NCBI GenBank assembly: GCA_023144035.1
Contig: JAGLGM010000002.1
Coordinates: 62,001-126,000, forward strand
Source: Candidatus Pacearchaeota archaeon
GTDB lineage: Archaea > Nanobdellota > Nanobdellia > Pacearchaeales > GW2011-AR1
Length of the DNA stretch: 64,000 bases
Reading direction: 5' to 3'
Each line of letters opens with the position of its first letter. Position 1 is the first letter of the stretch. The translations under genes were made by a program, and so were the position numbers. The notes under the pieces were generated by a model. The model was not told where the DNA came from and searched no databases. It saw only the letters and a program-made list of their open reading frames with translations. Positions 16,431 through 24,655 of the stretch are shown here, piece by piece.

Positions 16431-17135
16431 TTACTTTTTTCCTCCATTCTTTTTAACTTTCTTTTTGTTTTTTAATTGAGTTTGATCTTTTGCAGTTATT
16501 TTAACATGTGTTCTTTTTTTCTGTGTTCTTCCAAACCTTCCATAAGGTCTTGCTGCCATATTAGCCATAGCTTCCACAATAATTGGTTCATCTAAACTAC
16601 CTTCATTTGCATTTGCAGCTAAACTTTTTAGTATATTTATAAAGTTCTTTGCAGCTTTTTTTGGAAATCTTCCTGAAGAAATTCCTTTTCCTTTTCTGTG
16701 TGGGATTTCCCCAGTCATTGGAACAGCTTTTCTTCCTATTTCTACTTTTCTTAAATCTCTAATAGCATCTCTAATTTTTTTCTTCATAATAAATTTACAA
16801 ACAAATTTAGCATCTTTAGTTGAAATTGGCAAATTAATTCCTTTTACAAAAACTTCTGTTTTTTTTATTTTTGGAGCTTCTTTTTTTTGTTTGACATTTT
16901 TAGTGGGGGAGTCCTGAGGTTTTGTTTCAGAAACTGCTTCTTTTTTTTCAGGAGCTTTTTGTTCTTCCACATTTTCTAATTTTTCTTTACTTGTTTTTAC
17001 AATTTCAGTCTTTTTTTCTTCTACTTTTTTAGAAGCTTCGATTACTTTTTCTGGTTTTTTCACTTTTCCAACTACTTCTTGTTTTTTCATAGCTTTTTTT
17101 TCTTTTTGTTGAGGGTTGTAATTTTTTTCTGTCAT
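16431..17135 (-). CDS. rpl22: Ribosomal protein uL22 with long N-terminal extension
   Basis: 234 residues. The uL22 core starts near residue 92 ('LPISTKDAKFVCKFI') with 'VPMTGEIPHRKGKG' and the tunnel loop 'MAARPYGRFGRTQKKRTH'. The first 90 residues are Lys/Glu-rich low complexity, absent from most archaeal uL22. The DNA of 'VSETKPQDSPT' shows a weak likeness to the two-hairpin element of uS5 and uL24. It precedes uS3 as usual. Confidence 0.93.
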   Translation of the reverse strand: MTEKNYNPQQKEKKAMKKQEVVGKVKKPEKVIEASKKVEEKKTEIVKTSKEKLENVEEQKAPEKKEAVSETKPQDSPTKNVKQKKEAPKIKKTEVFVKGINLPISTKDAKFVCKFIMKKKIRDAIRDLRKVEIGRKAVPMTGEIPHRKGKGISSGRFPKKAAKNFINILKSLAANANEGSLDEPIIVEAMANMAARPYGRFGRTQKKRTHVKITAKDQTQLKNKKKVKKNGGKK

Positions 17136-17137
17136 TT

Positions 17138-17533
17138 TTATTTCTTAGATTTTGATCTAGTTCCTTTAGTACCTCCTACTCCAGCACTACTATGTTTAAC
17201 TCTATTTCTTGTTGGAGCAAATTCTCCAAATTTATGTCCAAGCATTTCTCCAGTAACATCAACAAGAACAAAAGTATTTCCATTGTGAATTGAAATTTTC
17301 ATTCCAACCATTTGCGGAACAATAACCAAATCTCTTTGATGAGTTTTAATTCTTTTATCTTTTCTTTCTTTCTCTTTTGACCTATTAATAAAATCTTCAA
17401 TTTTTTGAAATTGTCTAAGAACAGTTCTTCTTTGTCTTGATCTTAAGTATTTTGCAAATTCTCGAACATCTAATTTTTTTAATTCTTCTATAGACATTCC
17501 CTTGTATTTGAATTCTTTCTTTTTTATTTCCAT
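17138..17533 (-). CDS. rps19: Ribosomal protein uS19
   Basis: 131 residues. 'RDLVIVPQMVGMKISIHNG' followed by 'LGHKFGEFAPTRNRVKHS' is the uS19 signature. Located between uL2 and uL22. Confidence 0.95.
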   Translation of the reverse strand: MEIKKKEFKYKGMSIEELKKLDVREFAKYLRSRQRRTVLRQFQKIEDFINRSKEKERKDKRIKTHQRDLVIVPQMVGMKISIHNGNTFVLVDVTGEMLGHKFGEFAPTRNRVKHSSAGVGGTKGTRSKSKK

Positions 17534-17535
17534 TG

Positions 17536-18234
17536 TTATTTCCTTTTACCTGTTCTTCTTGGTCTTAATAGTCCAACTTTTCTTCCAGGAGGTGCATTTC
17601 TTTTAGCAATTTTACTTTTAGGATTTTTTGCTCTACCTGAACCAAATGGATGATCTATTGCATTCATCTTTACTGCAGATGTTCTAGGCCATAATTTACT
17701 TTTTGATCTTTTAATATGGTGTTTTTTACCAGCTTTAATAACTGGTTTATCAAGTCTACCACTTCCAGCACTAACCCCAATAATTGCTCTGCAATTTGAG
17801 TTTAACTTCTTTTCTTTTTTTGAAGGGAACATTATAAAAATAGAATCTTCAGTTATTCTATTAATTACTGCAGAATTTCCTCCACTTTTCATAAATTTTC
17901 CACCATCTCCAGGTCTAGATTCTATACAATATATTGGTGTTTTTATTGGAATATTTTTTAATTCAATTATATTTCCATCTTTTATTTCATTTCCACCAAA
18001 TTTTATTTTTTGACTTTCAAACATCCCTTTTGTTGCAGGAATATAAAAAGTTCCAGTAGGATATTTTATTTTTGCTAAAGGTGCTGTATGTGCTGAGGAA
18101 TTAAAAAGTTTTATTACTTGCCCTTCTCCTTCTAATTTTTTAGGATATTGGATTTTAAATCTAAAAGCTTTTCTTTTAACTTTATAAGTATGAGTTCCTC
18201 TTCCCCTTCGCTGCGAAATTATTCTTTTTCCCAT
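17536..18234 (-). CDS. rpl2: Ribosomal protein uL2
   Basis: 232 residues. 'GKRIISQRRGRGTHTYKVK' at the start and 'WPRTSAVKMNAIDHPFG' near the C-terminus, with the conserved His of the peptidyl-transferase region, identify uL2. Length is usual for archaea. Confidence 0.95.
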   Translation of the reverse strand: MGKRIISQRRGRGTHTYKVKRKAFRFKIQYPKKLEGEGQVIKLFNSSAHTAPLAKIKYPTGTFYIPATKGMFESQKIKFGGNEIKDGNIIELKNIPIKTPIYCIESRPGDGGKFMKSGGNSAVINRITEDSIFIMFPSKKEKKLNSNCRAIIGVSAGSGRLDKPVIKAGKKHHIKRSKSKLWPRTSAVKMNAIDHPFGSGRAKNPKSKIAKRNAPPGRKVGLLRPRRTGKRK

Positions 18235-18235
18235 T

Positions 18236-18472
18236 CTACATTAATCCTAATTTCGTCGCTATGTCAATAGCTGGAAATTGTTTTTTTAATTTAATATATG
18301 CATATTTTTTATTTCCTTTAATTAATGTTCTTATCTTATGAGCTTTTACATTAAAAATTTCTTCAAATTCTTTTTTTATTTCTTCTTTTGACCTAATTTT
18401 ACTAGTTTCAAAAGTAAGAGTATTTTGTGCTTCAATCATCATAACAGCTTTTTCAGTTACTATAGGTTTCAT
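18236..18472 (-). CDS. rpl23: Ribosomal protein uL23
   Basis: 78 residues. 'KPIVTEKAVMMIEAQNTL' and 'FNVKAHKIRTLIKGNKKYAY' are the short archaeal uL23. It sits near the exit tunnel and would dock SRP and SecY. Overlaps the uL4 stop by 4 bases. Confidence 0.94.
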   Translation of the reverse strand: MKPIVTEKAVMMIEAQNTLTFETSKIRSKEEIKKEFEEIFNVKAHKIRTLIKGNKKYAYIKLKKQFPAIDIATKLGLM

Positions 18473-19257
18473 TTCATTTCCTCCAAATATTTAATCGCTT
18501 GTTCAGTATAAAGAGTTAATCTTCCTAAGCCCCCTCTTGCCAAATCAGTTACTCCAAGAGATTTAACATTAACAACTTCAAATGCATTTGTTTTTAATTT
18601 TTCATCTTTTCCTATTACAATTAATAAACCTGCGTTACTTTTGTATTTTCTTCCTCTTCTTGTTCCTTTTCCTGCACGAACAGATTTCTTTTTAATAGCA
18701 AGATTATACAATTCATTCCCTAAAAGTTTCTTAATATTAATTAATAATTCTTTAATTTTGATTTTATTAAAGTTTGAGACAATTAAAGGAAATTCTTTAT
18801 CTAATTTTTCTAAAGTTTGATATCTTTTTACAATTTTATTTTTATTAGCTGTAGCACTTAATGCAGAAGATAATGCAATTTTCAATTCTTTTTTATTTAT
18901 ACTTTTTATACCCATCATTGATAAGACCTTTGGAGGGTGTGCCCTTCTACCACCTACTGTAGATGATATTTCCGCACCAATCCAATTAAATCTATTTCCT
19001 TTTGCAGAAATAATTTTTCTTGGGATTCTTGAGATTCCTTGACCATAATGTGTTTTCCAAACATGTCTCCTATGTCTAATAATTCCACTTGCAGAATGTT
19101 GTTTTCCTGCAACAAGTGAAGGTGCATAAGGTTGTTGTCTTTTTTTAGCTTCTAAAACTTTAGCAACAATATCTTCTCGAATATCAGCAGAAAAACATTT
19201 TGGGAGATTAATGTCTTTTAATTTCTTTCCATCTATATTTAATATATTTGCTTTCAT
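18469..19257 (-). CDS. rpl4: Ribosomal protein uL4
   Basis: 262 residues. 'RQQPYAPSLVAGKQHSASG' and 'GQGISRIPRKI' form the tunnel loop, with 'RRAHPPKV' after it. Its start region is present three times: two upstream ATGs come from a perfect 62-base tandem duplication and open 21-codon ORFs that each end in ATGA on the next start. The leader carries a motif shared with uL1 and eL40. Confidence 0.95.
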   Translation of the reverse strand: MKANILNIDGKKLKDINLPKCFSADIREDIVAKVLEAKKRQQPYAPSLVAGKQHSASGIIRHRRHVWKTHYGQGISRIPRKIISAKGNRFNWIGAEISSTVGGRRAHPPKVLSMMGIKSINKKELKIALSSALSATANKNKIVKRYQTLEKLDKEFPLIVSNFNKIKIKELLINIKKLLGNELYNLAIKKKSVRAGKGTRRGRKYKSNAGLLIVIGKDEKLKTNAFEVVNVKSLGVTDLARGGLGRLTLYTEQAIKYLEEMK

Positions 19258-19381
19258 TTGTATTTCCTCTTCAGTTTATTTGAAAGACGAATGATTGAAA
19301 ATTTTATATTTGCTTTCATTTGTATTTCCTCTTCAGTTTATTTGAAAGACGAATGATTGAAAATTTTATATTTGCTTTCAT
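19258..19381 (-). repeat. Perfect 62-bp tandem duplication of the uL4 leader and start codon
   Basis: Bases 19258-19319 and 19320-19381 are identical, and the 15 bases over the true uL4 start continue the pattern. Each copy has an ATGAAAGCAAATATA start and, in coding sense, TTTTCAATCATTCGTCTTTC and GAGGAAATACAA before the next ATG. The unit is not a multiple of three, so the upstream starts are out of frame with uL4 but each short ORF (MKANIKFSIIRLSNKLKRKYK) ends on the next ATG. Confidence 0.9.
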
Positions 19382-20316
19382 TTTATTAATCCTATAAATT
19401 CAAAGTTTTTCTTTGATTGTTTTTTAGTTTCTCTTAAAGGAGCAGTAATTAATAATTGTCTTTTTGCAGATCCTTGCACAGAACCAGCAACAATAATATA
19501 ATCATTATTAACATTACCATAATTCTTTATATTTTTGAATTTGTCTTCTGCCTTTCCTAAATCAATTATTTTATTATTGTATATAACTCTTGTAAACATT
19601 CCTAATTGCCCTGCTTGTGGAACTCTAAAAGTAACTCTTGCAGGATGCCAAGGACCTAAACTTCCAGGTCTTCTTTGTCCTTTTTCAGATTTTTTAGCTT
19701 TAAGAGTAATTCCAAATCTTTTTACAGGACCTGAAAGTCCCTTACCTTTTGTTAAACCTCTTAAATCAATAAGTTGGCCTTTTTCAAAAAAATCTAAAAC
19801 AGAAATTTCTTTTCCTAAATTTTCTTTAATAAAATTAATTTTTTCTTCAATTGTTCCTGTAAGACCAATTTCACTTAAATCAGGGGATTTTTTTATTCCT
19901 GTTTTTTTAGATTGCGCATAAACTATAATTCTTACATCGTCATAATCTTTAACACCTTCAAGACTTCTTTCCTTTGCTTTAGGCAATTTAACTTTTCTTT
20001 TTAATTCCTTATCTAAATTGCTTCCAATAATTTCTTTAGCAACTTTACTATCTTTATAGAATCTAACTGAAAAAATCTTCATAGTAGGACATTCAAGAAT
20101 AGTCACAGGAATAATAATTTTTTTTCCTTTTGTCATAGAATCAGGAGTATCATTTTTAACAGAAGCAGAAGCCATGCCAGCTTTATAACATATAAATCCT
20201 TTCAAATTTTTACCAGAATCAATAGCATTCCAGTTAACACTAGGCAAAAATTTACTGGCTCTTTTTCTTGGCCAATATTGCAAACTTCCTTTTCTTGGTG
20301 ATTTTCTTGTCGGCAT
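19378..20316 (-). CDS. rpl3: Ribosomal protein uL3
   Basis: 312 residues, first gene of the long minus-strand ribosomal cluster. 'SPRKGSLQYWPRKRASKFLP' and 'VKRFGITLKAKKSEKGQRRP' are archaeal uL3 motifs. A TATA box lies 43 bases or so before the expected leader. Its TGA stop overlaps the first duplicated ATG of the uL4 leader. Confidence 0.95.
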   Translation of the reverse strand: MPTRKSPRKGSLQYWPRKRASKFLPSVNWNAIDSGKNLKGFICYKAGMASASVKNDTPDSMTKGKKIIIPVTILECPTMKIFSVRFYKDSKVAKEIIGSNLDKELKRKVKLPKAKERSLEGVKDYDDVRIIVYAQSKKTGIKKSPDLSEIGLTGTIEEKINFIKENLGKEISVLDFFEKGQLIDLRGLTKGKGLSGPVKRFGITLKAKKSEKGQRRPGSLGPWHPARVTFRVPQAGQLGMFTRVIYNNKIIDLGKAEDKFKNIKNYGNVNNDYIIVAGSVQGSAKRQLLITAPLRETKKQSKKNFEFIGLIK

Positions 20317-20378
20317 TTCTTAATATAGCGGAAATTATCATTTTTACTTTACCCTGGATGTGATATCAAGAAAAAAGA

Positions 20379-20390
20379 GGTTTTTAAGGG
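20379..20390 (-). promoter_or_regulatory. Promoter of the S10/spc ribosomal cluster
   Basis: On the minus strand CCCTTAAAAACC, preceded by CGAAA, forms a BRE/TATA pair. Using the 25.5-base spacing of this genome, transcription would begin near 20359 and give uL3 a leader of about 43 bases. The same CCTTAAAAACC occurs before secE and the gene at 26413. Confidence 0.6.
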
Positions 20391-20403
20391 TTTCGGGAGC
20401 AGT

Positions 20404-21102
20404 TTAAACTTCAAATTCATATTCTTTTATAATCTTTTGTTCGTCTATTTCAGCTTCTCTAATTATTTTACCTTTTCTTTTAGCAAGCTCTCTAATTTTA
20501 GCAAAATCTTTTTCACCTTCTGGCATAACAATGCTTTCAATAATTAGTTTATGTTTAATATTAATTTTCTTAGCATCTGGAAGATCCCAAAAAAGGTCTT
20601 CTTTAATTTTAGGATAAAATTTTTCATCTATTTCTAATTGACAGAATTTTCCATCTATTTTATCTTCATTTTTTCCAGGTTTTGGAAGTTTCTTTTTAAT
20701 TTTTAATTTAAAATCTTCCCCTTCTAAATCTAATAAAGTAAAATAAGAATTTTCTTCTAATGATTTAAGTTGGTCTCCAGTTAGTTCTTGATTAGGAATA
20801 TTAATTTGATAATAAAGTCCTCCTTTTTTAGTTTCAGAATTTCCCTCAATATTTTTTTCTTTCATAATATTTGAAAGATTTATTTTACTCATAACAATTC
20901 CTGAAACTTTACAATTTCCAAAATCTGAACATAAAGCAATTAAATCATTTGCAAATTCAAAACTTGATTTGATTTTTATTTTTTTTGTTTTCCATAAACT
21001 TAATAGAAATCTTCCACCATATTCGCCTTTTCCAAATCTAGTAAATTGTCTGTGGACATTTTCATCTATTTTTTTTTCAACAACTTTTTTTACAAAATTC
21101 AT
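20404..21102 (-). CDS. Conserved-looking protein of unknown function upstream of uL3
   Basis: 232 residues, soluble, Lys/Glu-rich. Not recognised. The N-terminal part ('HRQFTRFGKGEYGGRFLLSL') looks like a conserved core; the middle has beta strands and the end has 'FWDLPDAKKINIKHKLII'. A TATA box centred exactly 25.5 bases upstream (TTTATAAA at 21124) predicts a leaderless mRNA. It lies 87 bases before uL3, which has its own promoter, so a shared function is not shown. Confidence 0.65.
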   Translation of the reverse strand: MNFVKKVVEKKIDENVHRQFTRFGKGEYGGRFLLSLWKTKKIKIKSSFEFANDLIALCSDFGNCKVSGIVMSKINLSNIMKEKNIEGNSETKKGGLYYQINIPNQELTGDQLKSLEENSYFTLLDLEGEDFKLKIKKKLPKPGKNEDKIDGKFCQLEIDEKFYPKIKEDLFWDLPDAKKINIKHKLIIESIVMPEGEKDFAKIRELAKRKGKIIREAEIDEQKIIKEYEFEV

Positions 21103-21123
21103 AATTTATTTTCATCAATTTTA

Positions 21124-21131
21124 TTTATAAA
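21124..21131 (-). promoter_or_regulatory. TATA box for the gene ending at 20404
   Basis: TTTATAAA with centre 25.5 bases from the ATG at 21102. A second TTTATAAA at 21149-21156 faces the other way for the transporter at 21187, with centre 34.5 bases from its ATG. Confidence 0.6.
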
Positions 21132-21186
21132 CTTTATGTTCGCAAACCTTTATAAATTTAGCCCACTTATTTTTAGTAACAAGAAG

Positions 21187-22224
21187 ATGGATAAAGAATA
21201 TTTAAAAAAAATAACTACTGCGATAATCCTTATGATATTAATTGTTTTATCATTTTTTTTAGTAAGACCAATTTTATTATCTATAATAATGGGGTTGATT
21301 TTAGCATTTATTTTTTCTCCTGTTTATGATTGGCTTTATAAACATTTTAAATCAAAGAATTTTTCCGCTTTATTAATTTGTTTATTATTAATGGGATTTA
21401 TTATTCTTCCTCTTTGGTTTTTAACACCTGTAGTAATTGATCAATCCATTAAAATATATACTTCCTCTCAACAAATTGATTTTGTAACCCCCCTTAAGAA
21501 TTTTTTCCCAGAATTATTTGTATCTGAACAATTTTCAGCAGAGATAGGATCTACAATCTATAGTTTTGTAACAAAAGCAACAAATTCTTTGATGAATTCA
21601 GTATCCAAGTTAATTTTAAATTTTGCAACAATCTTTTTACAATTATTAGTTGTTTTCTTTATTTTGTTTTTTGTATTAAGAGATAAAGAAGAATTAATTA
21701 AATATATTCAAAGTATCTTGCCTTTTTCAAAAGAAGTAGAAAAAAAATTATTCAAATCTTCCAAAGATATAACTGTTTCTGTTTTATATGGACAGGTTGT
21801 TATTGGTATACTTCAAGGTATTGTTGCAGGTATAGGGTTTTTTATTTTTAATATTCCAAATGCTTTGTTATTAACTTTTTTCACAGCTTTAGCAGGAATT
21901 TTTCCAATTATAGGGACTGCTTTAGTTTGGGTTCCAGTAGTAATATATCTTTTAATAGCAGGAGAATCTTTTCCAGCAGTAGGAGTGGCAGTCTTCGGTA
22001 TTTGTTCTTCATTAGTTGAAAATATGGTTAAACCTGTATTTATATCAAAGAGGACAAAAATGAATACTTCACTTATACTTATTGGAATGGTTGGAGGGTT
22101 ATTATTATTTGGAATTTTAGGAATTATTTTAGGACCTTTAATAATTGCCTATCTTTTAATTGTCCTTGAACTTTATAGAGATAAAGGGTCTCCAACTGTT
22201 TTTGTACAAGAAAACAATAAGTAA
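21187..22224 (+). CDS. AI-2E/PerM family membrane transporter
   Basis: 345 residues from the ATG at 21187; the ORF-track start at 21046 would cross the divergent promoter. Eight or so membrane helices, with the family features 'LVRPILLSIIMGLILAFIF' near the start, 'VLRDKEELIKYIQSILPF' in the middle and 'VSVLYGQVVIGILQGIVAG' then 'GIFPIIGTALVWVPV' in the second half. Substrate is unknown in archaea; other members export small molecules or drive antiport. Confidence 0.85.
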   Translation: MDKEYLKKITTAIILMILIVLSFFLVRPILLSIIMGLILAFIFSPVYDWLYKHFKSKNFSALLICLLLMGFIILPLWFLTPVVIDQSIKIYTSSQQIDFVTPLKNFFPELFVSEQFSAEIGSTIYSFVTKATNSLMNSVSKLILNFATIFLQLLVVFFILFFVLRDKEELIKYIQSILPFSKEVEKKLFKSSKDITVSVLYGQVVIGILQGIVAGIGFFIFNIPNALLLTFFTALAGIFPIIGTALVWVPVVIYLLIAGESFPAVGVAVFGICSSLVENMVKPVFISKRTKMNTSLILIGMVGGLLLFGILGIILGPLIIAYLLIVLELYRDKGSPTVFVQENNK

Positions 22225-22278
22225 TTTAGTTAAATATAAAAATAGATTCTTCCAACTATGTTTAATAAAAGGTAAAAA

Positions 22279-23760
22279 ATGAAATTAAAAACTAAATTTT
22301 TAAAGTGGTCTGCTGGAGCACCAACTGCTATGTTAAATAAAAAAACAGCAGGTAAAATTGGAATTCATTCTAAAGATAGAATTTCAATTAGAACATATTC
22401 TAGATATCCTAAAGAAATGGTATCTCTTGTAGATACTGTTGAAGGATTTGTTAGGCCTGGAGAGATTGCTGTTTCTTCAGAAATAAGAAAAAGAATGAAA
22501 TTAAGAAAAGGACAACCAGTTGATATAAATCTTTCCACAATACCTCAAAGCACATTTTTTATAAAAGATAAATTAGATGGAAAAAAACTTTCTTCAGATC
22601 AAATAAAGGAGATTGTTAGTGATATAGTTAACAATTCTTTATCTCAAGCAGAATTATCTTTATTTGTTTCTTCAATGTATGTTCGGGGAATGGATTTTGA
22701 AGAAACAATTGCATTAATAGAAGCAATTTTAGATTCTGGAAATTTATTAAATTTAGGAAAGAAAGTAATAGTTGATAAACATTCTGTAGGAGGTGTTCCA
22801 GGAAATAGGACAACTCCAATAGTTGTTGCAATTTGTGCAGCAGCAGGATTAACAATGCCAAAAACTTCTTCAAGATCAATTACAAGTGCTGCAGGAACCG
22901 CAGATGTTATTGAAACAATAGCAAGAATAGAATTTTCAATGGATGAATTAAAAAAAATAGTGCAAAAAACAAATGCTTGTATGGTTTGGGGCGGAGCATT
23001 AGGAATGGTTCCTGCTGATTCTAAAATTCTTGATACAGAGAAAGTTTTAAAGATAGATCCAGAAGCTCAATTACTTGCGTCAATAATGTCTAAAAAACTT
23101 GCAGTAGGAAGCCAATATATTCTTATTGATATTCCTTATGGGAAACGTGCAAAAGTTAGTAAAAAAAACGCAATTCATTTAAAGAAAAAATTTGAGAAAC
23201 TTGGAAAACATTTTAAAAGAGAAGTAAGGGTTGTTTTAACAAATGGAAATCAACCTATAGGAAATGGAATTGGACCTGCATTAGAATTAATGGATATTTT
23301 AGAAATATTAACTCCTGAAAAAAAAGGTCCAAAAGATTTAGAAGATAAATCTTTATTTTTGGCTGGAGAACTTTTAGAGATGACAGAAAAAGCAAAAAAA
23401 GGAAAAGGAATTAAAATGGCTAAGGAAATTCTTGAATCAGGAAAAGCTTTAAAGAAATTTGAAGAGATTATAAAAGCTCAAGAAGGAGATTTTAGTAAAA
23501 TAAAATTTGCAAAATTTAAAAAAGATATTTTTTCACCAAAATCAGGAAAAGTAAAAGATATTCATAATAAAAAAATAAATGCAGCAGCAAGATTTGCAGG
23601 GTGTCCAATAGATAAATCTGCAGGATTACATTTTTCTCATAAACTTGGAGACCAAGTAAAAAAAGGAGAAAAATTAATAACAATTTATGCAGAATCAAAA
23701 TCAAGATTAAATTCTGCTGTTAACTTTTTTCACAAATCTAAACCTATTAGGATACGTTAG
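22279..23760 (+). CDS. deoA: AMP phosphorylase (archaeal DeoA-type)
   Basis: 493 residues. The first 80 form the extra N-terminal domain found in archaeal AMP phosphorylases and not in bacterial thymidine phosphorylases. The catalytic region has 'VDKHSVGGVPGNRTTPIVVA' and 'TSSRSITSAAGTADVIE'. The reaction is phosphorolysis of AMP to adenine and ribose-1,5-bisphosphate, which the isomerase at 3223 would pass on toward type III RuBisCO (not in this window). An 'aaaagg' lies before the start. Confidence 0.93.
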   Translation: MKLKTKFLKWSAGAPTAMLNKKTAGKIGIHSKDRISIRTYSRYPKEMVSLVDTVEGFVRPGEIAVSSEIRKRMKLRKGQPVDINLSTIPQSTFFIKDKLDGKKLSSDQIKEIVSDIVNNSLSQAELSLFVSSMYVRGMDFEETIALIEAILDSGNLLNLGKKVIVDKHSVGGVPGNRTTPIVVAICAAAGLTMPKTSSRSITSAAGTADVIETIARIEFSMDELKKIVQKTNACMVWGGALGMVPADSKILDTEKVLKIDPEAQLLASIMSKKLAVGSQYILIDIPYGKRAKVSKKNAIHLKKKFEKLGKHFKREVRVVLTNGNQPIGNGIGPALELMDILEILTPEKKGPKDLEDKSLFLAGELLEMTEKAKKGKGIKMAKEILESGKALKKFEEIIKAQEGDFSKIKFAKFKKDIFSPKSGKVKDIHNKKINAAARFAGCPIDKSAGLHFSHKLGDQVKKGEKLITIYAESKSRLNSAVNFFHKSKPIRIR

Positions 23761-23799
23761 TATAACTATATTTTTAAACTATATTTTTCTACTGAAATT

Positions 23800-24069
23800 A
23801 TGGGAAATTTAGATCATAAAAGAAAGATTATAGATTATTTTAAGAGAAATTTAACAAAAGGATATACTCCTGATTCATTAAAATGGGCATTAATAGACCA
23901 AGGATATTCAAGAGCAATAGTTGAAATGGCTTTAGATCAAGTCAATAAAGAACTTGCTGAAAAAGCACCAGTTCTTAAAGATAAACCAACTATAAAATAT
24001 GAGATAATCGATGAATATGATAAACCTATAATAATTAAGAAATCTTGGTGGAAGCGAGTATTTGGTTAA
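23800..24069 (+). CDS. Small protein of unknown function
   Basis: 89 residues. An N-terminal helical part ('HKRKIIDYFKRNLTKGYTP') resembles a small UBA-like or helix-turn-helix fold, then a linker and a basic end 'IKKSWWKRVFG' that could touch the membrane. TTTTTAAA centred 25.5 bases before the ATG predicts a leaderless message. I recall such small proteins in Pacearchaeota-like genomes but can give no function. Confidence 0.65.
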   Translation: MGNLDHKRKIIDYFKRNLTKGYTPDSLKWALIDQGYSRAIVEMALDQVNKELAEKAPVLKDKPTIKYEIIDEYDKPIIIKKSWWKRVFG

Positions 24070-24139
24070 GTGAACTCTTTTTATTTATAAATAACAGCTT
24101 AGTCAGTGTGAGTAGAGTTTTGGGGTTTATAGGAATAAC

Positions 24140-24147
24140 TTTTTAAA
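24140..24147 (+). promoter_or_regulatory. TATA-like box for tRNA-Ser
   Basis: TTTTTAAA with centre 29.5 bases before the first base of the tRNA. With the 25.5-base spacing of the mRNAs this gives a leader of about 4 bases or none. Confidence 0.5.
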
Positions 24148-24172
24148 CAAAAAACATCTATCTTTTTTATAT

Positions 24173-24253
24173 GCCTCCATCGCATAATGGTATTGCACCG
24201 GACTTGAGATCCGGGGCCTTCGGGCCATCCCCGTTCGATTCGGGGTGGGGGCG
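24173..24253 (+). tRNA. tRNA-Ser(UGA)
   Basis: 81 bases. Acceptor GCCTCCA pairs with TGGGGGC, discriminator is G. The anticodon stem CCGGA/TCCGG holds the loop CTTGAGA, so the anticodon is UGA. The long variable arm GGCC-TTCG-GGCC confirms a class II tRNA for serine. T arm is CCCCG-TTCGATT-CGGGG. CCA is not encoded; a T-rich stretch follows. Confidence 0.95.
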
Positions 24254-24358
24254 TTTAGATTTATTTATAATACTTTAAAGTATATATTAGAAAGTATATA
24301 TTGTGAAATATATTTAGCACTAACTAAGTTTTAAGACTAGCCTTCTACAAAATTAAAT

Positions 24359-24655
24359 TTAACCAAATAGAGAAGACAAGCCTTCTGCTGCAGCTTCTTT
24401 CTTTTCTTCTTTTGGCGCTTCAGGTTTCTTTTCTTCAGCAGGTGCTTCAGAGACTCCACTTGTAGGAGCAGCAGAAACTAAACTAGCATTTTCTAGTTCT
24501 TTTGCTATATCAACGCCCTTCAAACTAGCGATTAAAGATTTGATTTTTGATTCATCAACTTCTTCGCCAACAGCTACAACAACTTTTTTCACATTTTCTT
24601 CATTAACTTCTTTTCCAAGTTTGTGCAACAAAAGTGCCGCATATATATATTCCAT
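24359..24655 (-). CDS. rpl12: Ribosomal protein P1 (archaeal L12)
   Basis: 98 residues. N-terminal dimerisation helices ('YIYAALLLHKLGKEVNEEN'), an Ala/Glu hinge, and the C-terminal 'GLSSLFG' that recruits translation factors. Directly after uL10 with no gap, as in other archaea. Confidence 0.95.
   Translation of the reverse strand: MEYIYAALLLHKLGKEVNEENVKKVVVAVGEEVDESKIKSLIASLKGVDIAKELENASLVSAAPTSGVSEAPAEEKKPEAPKEEKKEAAAEGLSSLFG

Noticed and set aside
21046-21186. Upstream 47-codon extension of the PerM-like transporter
   Set aside because: It crosses the divergent promoter and adds a second hydrophobic segment not typical of the family; ATG at 21187 follows a TATA box at a fair distance.
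24254-24358. Palindrome ATACTTTAAAGTAT and repeated TATATT strings after tRNA-Ser as an origin or integration site
   Set aside because: Simple AT-rich sequence, no integrase gene, and no partial tRNA copy found.
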